Shown piece after piece: positions 19,441-27,352 of a stretch of 64,000 bases of DNA. The stretch comes from Candidatus Hydrothermus pacificus (GTDB lineage: Bacteria > Hydrothermota > Hydrothermia > Hydrothermales > Hydrothermaceae): positions 20,711 to 84,710 of the forward strand of contig MTOH01000002.1 of assembly GCA_002011615.1 (NCBI GenBank), in the 5' to 3' direction. Numbering within the stretch: position 1 is the first letter of the stretch; each line of letters opens with the position of its first letter. Below the pieces are notes generated by a model, which was given only the letters and a program-made list of their open reading frames with translations, did no database searches and was not told the origin of the DNA. A program made the position numbers and the translations under genes.

Positions 19441-20229
19441 ATGAGAATTTTAATTGTGGTAAATCCATTAAAGAGAAGGGGTATTTTACTGGCTGAAAAG
19501 ATTAAAATATATCTGAACAATAAAAGAGTAAAATCAGAAATAGTGATTAATGAAGGAGAAATCAAAGAAGGTGATATTGTTGTTACCATAGGTGGTGATG
19601 GAACTCTTTTAAAAGGATTCCATCTTTTTCCTGAAATTCCTGTATTTGGGATTCATATGGGTAAACTGGGGTTTCTTGCTCATATTGATTATAAGGACTG
19701 GAAAAGAGCGATTGATTCTGTTATTAAACACAGATACAGCATCATGAAAAAAATCCTTGTAGGAATGAAATTAAGAAAAGAGATTTATGTTGCTCTTAAT
19801 GATATAGTTCTTGCTACGAAATTTCCGGGAAGACTTATAGAATACAATGTAATAGTTAATGAACAGAAGTTGAACTTTCTTTCTGATGGACTCATAGTTT
19901 CCACTCCTACAGGCTCTACTGCTTACAACTTTGCCAACTATGGTCCTGTGGTTGACGAAAAAACTGAAAGTATGACTTTAAACCCTCTTGTTCCACATAA
20001 TATATCTTTCAGACCCATAGTGCTTTCAAAAAAGGAGAGGGTTAGACTTTTTCTCGGTAAAAAAACCAGAAAAGCTTCTTTCTGGATTGATGGCCAGAAG
20101 GAAATAGAATTTTTTTATGGAGAAGAGGCAGAGGTTTTTGTCCCTAAGAAAAGGTGTAAATTTCTGGTTCCGGATGGTTTTGAATTCAATCTGATCAAAA
20201 GACTTAAGGAAAAATTGCGATGGGAATAA
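19441..20229 (+). CDS. nadK: NAD kinase
   Basis: Makes NADP from NAD with ATP or polyphosphate. The 262 residues contain the catalytic GGDGT (residues 51-55), the NE/D-type segment YVALNDIVLA, and the glycine-rich DGLIVSTPTGSTAYNFA, followed by NPLVPHNISFRPIV and IDGQ. Length is typical of short bacterial NadK. Its 3' end overlaps recN by ten bases. The nadK-recN pairing is common in bacteria. Confidence 0.96.
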   Translation: MRILIVVNPLKRRGILLAEKIKIYLNNKRVKSEIVINEGEIKEGDIVVTIGGDGTLLKGFHLFPEIPVFGIHMGKLGFLAHIDYKDWKRAIDSVIKHRYSIMKKILVGMKLRKEIYVALNDIVLATKFPGRLIEYNVIVNEQKLNFLSDGLIVSTPTGSTAYNFANYGPVVDEKTESMTLNPLVPHNISFRPIVLSKKERVRLFLGKKTRKASFWIDGQKEIEFFYGEEAEVFVPKKRCKFLVPDGFEFNLIKRLKEKLRWE

Positions 20230-21887
20230 AAGAGCTCAAAATAAATAACTTTTTACTTGTAGATGAACTTAAAGTAGATTTTGGTAAAAATTTTAATGTT
20301 TTTACAGGTGAGACAGGGGCAGGCAAATCAATGATACTTGGTTCTATTCTTTACCTCCTTGGAGAAAGAGTGGATTGGGAACTGTTTAAGGGAAAAGATG
20401 AAACCGAGATAGAAGGGATTTTTGAATGTCCTGATTGTCTTAAATCAAAGTTTGAGGATAAAGATATACCTTTTGACGAAGAACTTTATATTAAGAGAGT
20501 GATTATACCTTCAAAAAAAATATCTCGTGTTTACATGAATGGCATAATGATACCGGTTTCATTACTGAAATGTCTTACAGAAGAACTCTTTGATTTTCAT
20601 GGCCAGCATGAGCATCAATCTCTTTTAAAAGAGGAAACCCATCTCTTTTTCCTTGATTCTTTTGGAGGGCTGATTGAGAGTAGAAACAAGTTGTCTTCCC
20701 TTTTAAAAAAATACAGGGATTTAAAACTTGAATATGAGAAGGAGAACGAGGAATTAAAAAAACTCAAAGAGATGGAAGATTATATAAGATTTCAGATAGA
20801 AGAGGTTGAGAAGTATCAGATAAAGGAAGGTGAAGATAAAGAGCTTGAGCGGGAACTCAGCCTTTTATCCAAAAAAGAGGATGTTTTGAAAAAATTAGCT
20901 TATTCACTTGGTGTTTTATACGAAGATGATTATTCAGTAAGTTTTTATATAAAAGAAGTTTTAAAAAGTCTTTTTGATATTAAGGGGATTGATAAAGATG
21001 TTGAAGATGTATATAAAGTTCTTGAAGATATTGCAGTAAAGATTGATGAAACAGGTAGAATACTTCAGAGTAAAAGAGATAGTTTTGAAATAGATGAAGA
21101 GCAGATAAGGGAAAAAGAAAAGAGACTGAGTATTATAAACCTGCTTAAGAAAAAACACAGCACTGATTTAAAAGGAGTTCTTGAAAACATTAAAAAGTTT
21201 AAAAAAGAGCTTGAGACACTGGCACTGAGGGAGCAAAAACTTAATAAAAAGAAGGATGACATTAGAGAGCTTGAAAAAGAACTTACTAGGGTTGCCGAAG
21301 AGCTCTCCAGAGAACGGAAGAAAATTTCTTCTATTTTTGAAAAAGAAGTTATTAAGGAAATAAAGCCTCTCGGGTTTTCCTATGTAAATTTTAAAGTAGA
21401 ATTTAAAGAAAAGGAAGTTGACGAAAATGGCAAAGATTATGCAAGTTTTTTGATTTCAACCAATAAAGGAGTTGCCCCTTTACCTTTATCAAAAATTGCA
21501 TCCGGCGGTGAGATTTCAAGAATTATGCTTGGAATAAAGTCAATACTTGCAAAGGTGGATAATGTGTCAGGTCTTGTGTTTGATGAGATTGATGTGGGTA
21601 TAGGTGGAAGAGTGGCAGAGGAAGTTGGGAAAAAAATGAAAAAAATAGGCAAGGAGAGGCAGGTCATCTGTGTCACCCACCTTCCTCAGATTGCAATATT
21701 TGCAGATACTCATTTCAAAGTTGAAAAAAAAGAAAGAAAAGATAAACCCTTTATAAGGGTCAGGAAACTTTCAAAAAAGGAGAGAGTAGAGGAGATAGCA
21801 AGGATGATAGCAGGAGAGAGATTGACCAGGACTTCCATAAAGCATGCAGAATCACTTTTAAGAGAAGGAGAAAAAGTATCCCTTTGA
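20220..21887 (+). CDS. recN: DNA repair protein RecN
   Basis: SMC-like ATPase in double-strand-break repair, 555 residues. Walker A GETGAGKS at residues 30-37; HGQHEHQSLL follows the N-terminal lobe, then coiled coils (about 150-350). The C-terminal lobe holds the ABC signature KIASGGEISRIMLGIK, Walker B LVFDEIDVGIGG and the switch CVTHLPQIA. Length is normal. It overlaps nadK by ten bases and its TGA overlaps the pgsA TTG start. Confidence 0.96.
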   Translation: MGIKELKINNFLLVDELKVDFGKNFNVFTGETGAGKSMILGSILYLLGERVDWELFKGKDETEIEGIFECPDCLKSKFEDKDIPFDEELYIKRVIIPSKKISRVYMNGIMIPVSLLKCLTEELFDFHGQHEHQSLLKEETHLFFLDSFGGLIESRNKLSSLLKKYRDLKLEYEKENEELKKLKEMEDYIRFQIEEVEKYQIKEGEDKELERELSLLSKKEDVLKKLAYSLGVLYEDDYSVSFYIKEVLKSLFDIKGIDKDVEDVYKVLEDIAVKIDETGRILQSKRDSFEIDEEQIREKEKRLSIINLLKKKHSTDLKGVLENIKKFKKELETLALREQKLNKKKDDIRELEKELTRVAEELSRERKKISSIFEKEVIKEIKPLGFSYVNFKVEFKEKEVDENGKDYASFLISTNKGVAPLPLSKIASGGEISRIMLGIKSILAKVDNVSGLVFDEIDVGIGGRVAEEVGKKMKKIGKERQVICVTHLPQIAIFADTHFKVEKKERKDKPFIRVRKLSKKERVEEIARMIAGERLTRTSIKHAESLLREGEKVSL

Positions 21888-22402
21888 AGGAAAGACTGAT
21901 TAATGTTCCAAACATTCTTAGCATATCAAGAGTTTTTCTTGTCCCTTTTTTCTCTTACTTTCTTATAAAAGAAAAAGTTATTTTTTCATTTTTAATTCTA
22001 TGTGCCATAGTTTTGACTGATGCCCTTGATGGATTTATAGCAAGATTTTTTTCCTGTGAAACTAAAATAGGTAAAATACTTGACCATGTTATAGACAAGT
22101 TTGTAATTGCGTGGATAATGATAACTTTATCCTATCTAAGAGATTTCCCTTTATGGGGAACATTTCTGATTATAGGAAGAGATTTTTTAAGCCTTGTAGC
22201 AGGATTGTATATTCTCAGAAAAAATAAACTGTTTGGTTCAAATATATTCGGCAAAATATCAGGATTCTTTTTTGCAGTAACAACTCTTTTATTTTTATTC
22301 AATTCAGAAGTAAGATTTATATTCTTTTATCTAACAATAACAAGCTTCCTTGTTGCTTCTATCACATATTTAAGAAAGTTTGTTTATAATTTAAAGTCTT
22401 GA
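21884..22402 (+). CDS. pgsA: CDP-alcohol phosphatidyltransferase (PgsA-like)
   Basis: Membrane enzyme probably making phosphatidylglycerol-phosphate from CDP-diacylglycerol. The 172 residues hold the CDP-alcohol transferase signature D-x2-D-G-x2-A-R-x8-G-x3-D-x3-D with D46, D49, D67 and D71, and about five membrane helices. NVPNILSISRV near the N-terminus is typical of PgsA. The start is TTG, overlapping the recN stop. Other CDP-alcohol transferases are possible, but PgsA fits length and motif best. Confidence 0.87.
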   Translation: MKERLINVPNILSISRVFLVPFFSYFLIKEKVIFSFLILCAIVLTDALDGFIARFFSCETKIGKILDHVIDKFVIAWIMITLSYLRDFPLWGTFLIIGRDFLSLVAGLYILRKNKLFGSNIFGKISGFFFAVTTLLFLFNSEVRFIFFYLTITSFLVASITYLRKFVYNLKS

Positions 22403-22498
22403 GTGCTTAACTGGATTCAAGAAATAATGATTAGCAAAAGATATGAGTTTTGTAGAAGCCAAAATGTGAGAACAAAAGCATTTTAATACTTACATTGT

Positions 22499-22527
22499 TT
22501 GACAATTTTATCTTTATACCTTATAAT
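22499..22527 (+). promoter_or_regulatory. near-consensus promoter of the surface-protein locus
   Basis: TTGACA (22499-22504), 17-bp spacer, TATAAT (22522-22527): both hexamers match the sigma-70 consensus exactly. It lies about 50 bases upstream of the ATG at 22577, so this locus has a normal leader. The strongest promoter match in the window by eye. Confidence 0.7.
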
Positions 22528-22576
22528 AATAATTTATACTTTATGTAAATTATTTTTGAGTATAGGAAAACGATAA

Positions 22577-25498
22577 ATGTGGGGAACGGTAATAATAAAT
22601 ATTTTGACTTATCTGTTTTTCCAGACTGATTGGAGTGGGGGCGGAGGGCAAAGTGCTTTTATTGATACGTCAAAGTTTTATTCATATGATTCTCTGAATT
22701 ATTCTGTAATCGGTGAATTACACTTAATGGGTGGTAGAATTCAGTTTGATACAACTGTTGCACAAATGCAGCAAACGCAGAGTACTTTCTGGGTTTCTGC
22801 TTGTGATTTTCAATTTGTGCCTGAAAATTCTGGAAATTATTTGATTACGGTATATGCCAAACTCGGAACCCAGGGAACAGGGACAAATTTTGCGGAATTC
22901 AGAGTTTTATTTAATGGAACGGAGATAGGTTCTCAGGGAATTTTCAGGATGTTTGATTTTGCAACCCAGGAAATGGCTCCTGCAGGAATTTTTAAAGTAG
23001 AAAGTTTATCTGCGGGAGTGAATAATCTTATCCAGGTTCAATATAGGACAGGTTCGTCTACCTATTACGCATATATTGAAAATATAAAGATTGTGGTAAG
23101 GAGAATAAATGATTTTGAATATGCAGAATTTGAGTCTGTATCCCAGACAAATTCGGTTTCCTATGTAACAAAAGGTGCGCTGAACTTCTCACTTTCCTCT
23201 GCTGAAACGCTTTTAATTTTAACCTGTGCAGAATTTACAGGGGTGAATTCAGGATATCCTAAATATGTGAGAACCGTGCTTGACGGAAACGATATAGGAA
23301 GTGAGAGTTCTAAATATCCGGGAAGTTCTTCAGTCTTTCATCATTATTTTTATTCCAGATATATCCCTATTCCAGGAGGACCTCATAATATTGAAATTCA
23401 ATACAGAACCGATAGAGGCACTGCTATAATGAGAAGGGCGAGAATTCTTTTAATAAAAAAGAGTGAAATTAAAAGTATTTTTTATGCTGAAGACGAATCT
23501 TTATCCTTCACCAATTCAACTTCTTTTCAGGATAAAGTAACTCTAAATTTTAGCGTTTCGGATACTACAGATTTTATTCTTATAAGTAATGCCTACTTTT
23601 CTTCCCAGTGGAGATTATGGTGGTTTTATATTTCCTATCCGGTTGAACTTCAAATTACCCTTGATGGAACTACTGTGTTGGAAAACATACTTTATGGTCC
23701 GGGATTTTCCTTCTTTAATTCAGGCATGGAATTTTATCCATTTTCACTGATTTTACCTCTTAAAATTCCGCCAGGAAGTCATGCCATTACATTGAGATAC
23801 AGGACTACCACATGGAGAGCAAGAGCATATATAAGAAATGCAAGAATTACCCTTGTTGAGGCTCAGAAATTTCAGTTTGCGAACTCAGGAGGTCTTATCT
23901 CTTCTTATTGGGATTCAGGAGAATACGGGGAAACAAGATGGGAAAGGATATACTTTAATGCATTTATACCTCCAGGAGGAAAGATTTTATTTCAGGTTGC
24001 AGGAACTAATGATACTACATCCTGGATTTTTACAGGACCGGATGGGAGTGATACTTCCTATTACAGGACATCAGGAACTCCCCTATGGAGAGGATTATAT
24101 GGAAATCGATATTTCAGATACAGGGTTATTCTGGAAAGAGATACACTTTCCGGTGAAAGTCCGGTTCTCTATAATGTGGGATTTCTTTATTTTAAAGACT
24201 ATTATGTAGATGAGCCTGAAGGAAATGATAATAACTTTGGTAGAAGAAATGAACCTTTCCTAACAATAAATAGGGCTCTTAGTTTAATGAAGGATTCTGA
24301 TGGATGCATTGTAAGAACCGGAAGGTATTTTGAAAATCTCTTTATTTCGCCTTCCTTGACAGGCACTTCGGAATTTCCCACATTTTTCACTGCGGATACC
24401 CTTTCATTTCCCGAAATACTTTCATATGATTATGAATATGCAATCTATGATTCCGGGGCAAATTGGGTGAAAATAAAAGATTTTATAATAAGAAGCGGAT
24501 ATCTCTCAGCAATTTATTTGAAAAATGCTGAACATATATATGCTTATGATAATAAAATATATGTATATGACGGGTCTTATGGTTTTGTCCTTGAGAATAT
24601 AGATTCCTCATTATTACTCAAAGGAAATCTTATGGACGCAGATACGGGCTCCAGTTTTCCCTTTGGAGGAATTCTTATAGATAATTCCTCTTATATAGAT
24701 GTGGATTCAAACATAATAAGAAATATGGAAGATATAGGAACCTCTGCAGGGTTGTGTCAAAACATAACTTATTCCAGAAATTTGATTTATAATATTTACA
24801 CCTCCGCAATTGTGATTCACACAAGCAGTACATGCAGTCTATTAAATAATACAATTGATTCCTGTGAATCCGGGTTCCAGTTTTTCAGGGTTCAAAACGA
24901 GGCTGTTGCCTTAAATAACTCCATAACAAACTGTGAATACGGCTTTTACTGGGCTGATGGTCAGGGAAACATCTTGAGTAACTATAACAATTTATGGAAT
25001 AATCAGAGTAATTATACTTCTCCTGGTGGGTACACAGTACCACAGGGACCAAATGATATATTTGCTGACCCCCTCTATAACCCTGATTATACACTTAGGC
25101 CTGGCAGTCCCAATATAGATGCAGGAGTATATGTTGGATTTCCTTATTACGGTTCTGCTCCTGATATTGGAGCATATGAATTCACGCTTATTTCAAAAAA
25201 AATAATGGACTTCTTAGAAAAAAAAGAAGATAAAAAAGATAAAAAGTTAAAGATATATATGAGAAAAGAAAATGATGGAATAAGATTTTTCTTTGGAGAT
25301 TTTTTAAAAAGCAATGATTTGAAAATAAGTATATTTAATACTACAGGAAGAAAAGTCTATGAAAGATGGGTAAGGCTTCAGAAAAGTAATGAAGGATACT
25401 TTGTTAAAATTAAAGACAATTTACCTGCAGGGTTGTATTTTATAAGATTGAAAAACAGAGATTTCTTTAAAAAATTTAAAATTTTCTTTACGAAGTAA
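22577..25498 (+). CDS. large secreted parallel beta-helix protein with C-terminal sorting domain
   Basis: 973 residues. The N-terminal hydrophobic segment (GTVIINILTYLFF) is probably a signal peptide. Residues about 30-440 are three related beta-sandwich repeats of roughly 135 residues, each with a 'YAEFES/YAEDES' opening and a 'GxHxIxIQYRT' ending. About 540-860 is a pectate-lyase-like right-handed parallel beta-helix, starting with YYVDEPEGNDNNFGRRNEPF and ending ADPLYNPDYTLRPGSPNIDAG, a DUF1565/choice-of-anchor style region. The last 75 residues form a CTD (KISIFNTTGRKVYE; PAGLYFIRLKNRD). Likely surface-exposed or released. It is first in a five-gene unit. Ligand and function unknown. Confidence 0.75.
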   Translation: MWGTVIINILTYLFFQTDWSGGGGQSAFIDTSKFYSYDSLNYSVIGELHLMGGRIQFDTTVAQMQQTQSTFWVSACDFQFVPENSGNYLITVYAKLGTQGTGTNFAEFRVLFNGTEIGSQGIFRMFDFATQEMAPAGIFKVESLSAGVNNLIQVQYRTGSSTYYAYIENIKIVVRRINDFEYAEFESVSQTNSVSYVTKGALNFSLSSAETLLILTCAEFTGVNSGYPKYVRTVLDGNDIGSESSKYPGSSSVFHHYFYSRYIPIPGGPHNIEIQYRTDRGTAIMRRARILLIKKSEIKSIFYAEDESLSFTNSTSFQDKVTLNFSVSDTTDFILISNAYFSSQWRLWWFYISYPVELQITLDGTTVLENILYGPGFSFFNSGMEFYPFSLILPLKIPPGSHAITLRYRTTTWRARAYIRNARITLVEAQKFQFANSGGLISSYWDSGEYGETRWERIYFNAFIPPGGKILFQVAGTNDTTSWIFTGPDGSDTSYYRTSGTPLWRGLYGNRYFRYRVILERDTLSGESPVLYNVGFLYFKDYYVDEPEGNDNNFGRRNEPFLTINRALSLMKDSDGCIVRTGRYFENLFISPSLTGTSEFPTFFTADTLSFPEILSYDYEYAIYDSGANWVKIKDFIIRSGYLSAIYLKNAEHIYAYDNKIYVYDGSYGFVLENIDSSLLLKGNLMDADTGSSFPFGGILIDNSSYIDVDSNIIRNMEDIGTSAGLCQNITYSRNLIYNIYTSAIVIHTSSTCSLLNNTIDSCESGFQFFRVQNEAVALNNSITNCEYGFYWADGQGNILSNYNNLWNNQSNYTSPGGYTVPQGPNDIFADPLYNPDYTLRPGSPNIDAGVYVGFPYYGSAPDIGAYEFTLISKKIMDFLEKKEDKKDKKLKIYMRKENDGIRFFFGDFLKSNDLKISIFNTTGRKVYERWVRLQKSNEGYFVKIKDNLPAGLYFIRLKNRDFFKKFKIFFTK

Positions 25499-25499
25499 A

Positions 25500-25510
25500 A
25501 GGAGGTGATG
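25500..25510 (+). promoter_or_regulatory. strong ribosome-binding site
   Basis: AAGGAGGTGAT immediately upstream of the 25512 gene is nearly fully complementary to the 3' end of 16S rRNA. This suggests high translation of the small secreted protein relative to the flanking genes. Confidence 0.7.
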
Positions 25511-25511
25511 T

Positions 25512-26123
25512 ATGAAAAAGTTGATGGCAATAATGGGGGTAGTCTCTATACTACTAACCTCAGAGGCAGTGCATGCAAATCAGATTATCGGGAATGCAGG
25601 TGACAGGCTGATAGGATTTGCTCCTCAGGATACCCTTGTTATAAATTTGAATGTTACAGTCAGGGTTCCTTCAAGACTGGGATTGTTTGTGGATTCAGAT
25701 ATGGAATTTGACCTCTCTTCACCTGTAGGTCCTTCTACCACATATCCTCCGGCTCAATTCCCGGGTTATTATTATCCAACTACAGCCAGTGGAACTAATC
25801 CCGAGGGTGTTGTTGTTGAAGTTTTTTCTAATTCTCCCACATATACCTGGCATCTGGAGATATACGGTAGCGGAGATTTTACACCAACAATAAGTCTTGA
25901 CCAACTTTATGTTGCTCCTGATGGAACAGTACCTCCTTCAGAAGGAAGCCCTGCCCCTGCACCATGGACAGCACTCTCAACTTCCTCGCAGGAATTAAAT
26001 AACGGTGGAAAAACAACGGGCTGGGAAAATTACGATAAGGATTTTATCTTTCAAGCTCAGATAGATGATGAACCTACTCCAGGAGCGACCGCAACGATTT
26101 CTTTCAGACTCTGGGCTCAATAA
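25512..26123 (+). CDS. small secreted protein, putative pilus/fibre subunit
   Basis: 203 residues with a clear signal peptide (MKKLMAIMGVVSILLTSEAVHANQ). The mature part is beta-rich, with NLNVTVRVPSRLGLFVDSD early, a Tyr/Pro-rich stretch (YPPAQFPGYYYP), LEIYGSGDFTPTISLDQLYV, and a Pro/Ser-rich linker before WTALSTS and FIFQAQIDDE. It ends in ATISFRLWAQ. I recognise no named family. The 26161 protein shows the same order of elements. Its neighbours are a PapD-like chaperone and an outer-membrane barrel, so a structural subunit is likely, but this is inference. Confidence 0.6.
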   Translation: MKKLMAIMGVVSILLTSEAVHANQIIGNAGDRLIGFAPQDTLVINLNVTVRVPSRLGLFVDSDMEFDLSSPVGPSTTYPPAQFPGYYYPTTASGTNPEGVVVEVFSNSPTYTWHLEIYGSGDFTPTISLDQLYVAPDGTVPPSEGSPAPAPWTALSTSSQELNNGGKTTGWENYDKDFIFQAQIDDEPTPGATATISFRLWAQ

Positions 26124-26160
26124 AACTAATATAATTTAAGGAATAAGATAAAGGTAGTAG

Positions 26161-26622
26161 ATGATAAATTTATTTTTATATGCTTTAGCTATTTCCATTT
26201 CAGTATTACCTCCTGTATACTTTGATTTAGGGAAATTTACATATCCCCCGCCTTTTTTCCCATTTTACTACCCTTCTCTTGACTATACCCATATGGTTAA
26301 ACTTGAGTATGAGATAGAGCCTTCAGAAACACTTAAATCCCTTGAAGTTTACATAAGAGGGTATGGTGAACTACCAGAAGGTATGAATTTTTCAAATTTT
26401 TTATTTTCTACTGAAGATTTGCCATTACCTCAGGGTAATGACATATCAGGATGGATACCTCTCTCGTCTTCATGGAAAAAAATAGGCGAATTTCCCTGTA
26501 AAATGAAAAAGGGAGAGGCTATTTTCCCTTTGATTTTCATTTTCAGAGTGAATAGAGAAGATAAATTTTATAATATTGAGAAATTTGATCTGAAATTCCA
26601 GTTCAGGGTAAATGCTAAATAG
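26161..26622 (+). CDS. small secreted protein, second putative subunit related to the upstream gene
   Basis: 153 residues, with an N-terminal signal-like segment (INLFLYALAISISVL). The rest aligns by eye with the 25512 product: PPPFFPFYYP, LEVYIRGYGELPEGMNFSNFLF, GWIPLSSSWKKIG and FIFRVNRED. It is beta-rich, with no catalytic motif. It overlaps the chaperone-like gene by 11 bases. Possibly a minor or tip subunit of the same structure. Homology between the two is an eye-level call and not statistically tested. Confidence 0.5.
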   Translation: MINLFLYALAISISVLPPVYFDLGKFTYPPPFFPFYYPSLDYTHMVKLEYEIEPSETLKSLEVYIRGYGELPEGMNFSNFLFSTEDLPLPQGNDISGWIPLSSSWKKIGEFPCKMKKGEAIFPLIFIFRVNREDKFYNIEKFDLKFQFRVNAK

Positions 26623-27352
26623 TATCCTTTTCTTTTTATTAATCACTCAATCTCCACGAATGTTTGTGGAGCCTGCAAAAGTGGAAAAGTTTTATACAAA
26701 GGGGAAAACATACACAGAGGTTTTTACAGTGGAAATAAGGGATTTTCCCGCACATGTGGAAATTTATGTTGAAGATTTTTTTATTAAAGAAAACGGTGAC
26801 TTTGAATTTAAAAAACAGGGTACTTACAATTTTTCACTTGCACCTTTTATTAGTGTAAATCCAAGAAGCTTTGATATGGAACCGGGTGATAAAAGAGAGG
26901 TAAGAGTTTCTTTTACATTGCCGGATACCATGAAAAGTTATGAGAAGTGGTGTATGCTTATTTTCAAGAGCTACCCAAAAAGAGAAAAAGTCCCTCTTAT
27001 TCAGATTGTAGGAGAAATAGGAACCCCAATTTATGCCATCTTGCCTGAAGGGAATGTTAAAGATGCGAACCTGATTTATATAGGAAAAGAAAATAAAAAG
27101 GTTTATTTTGTTCTGGAAAATTTTTCACCCATTCACTTAAGAACAAGTGGAAAAATCTATTTAATAGATAAATCTGACAGAAAGATATTTGAGAAACAAT
27201 TTTCAAATCTTGTAATTATGCCCTTTAAAAAAAGAAAATATTTTTTTGATATTCCAGAAAACATAAATAAAGGCAAATATAGTTTTTTCTGTGAGGTTGA
27301 TTACGGTGGAGCAGAGATTTTAAAGGGTGAAAAGGAGGTGATATTGCCCTGA
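26612..27352 (+). CDS. PapD-like periplasmic chaperone
   Basis: 246 residues: a short signal-like N-terminus (LNSILFFLLITQSPRMF) then two immunoglobulin-like beta domains. The end of the first domain reads ISVNPRSFDMEPGDKREVRVSF, close to the 'P..F.L.PGe.q.vRv' signature of fimbrial chaperones, followed by WCMLIFKSYPK. The second domain starts near IVGEIGTPIYAILPEG. The PapD active-site Arg/Lys pair cannot be assigned by eye. Downstream is a barrel protein, upstream two small secreted proteins, the expected neighbours of a chaperone-usher system. Confidence 0.6.
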   Translation: MLNSILFFLLITQSPRMFVEPAKVEKFYTKGKTYTEVFTVEIRDFPAHVEIYVEDFFIKENGDFEFKKQGTYNFSLAPFISVNPRSFDMEPGDKREVRVSFTLPDTMKSYEKWCMLIFKSYPKREKVPLIQIVGEIGTPIYAILPEGNVKDANLIYIGKENKKVYFVLENFSPIHLRTSGKIYLIDKSDRKIFEKQFSNLVIMPFKKRKYFFDIPENINKGKYSFFCEVDYGGAEILKGEKEVILP

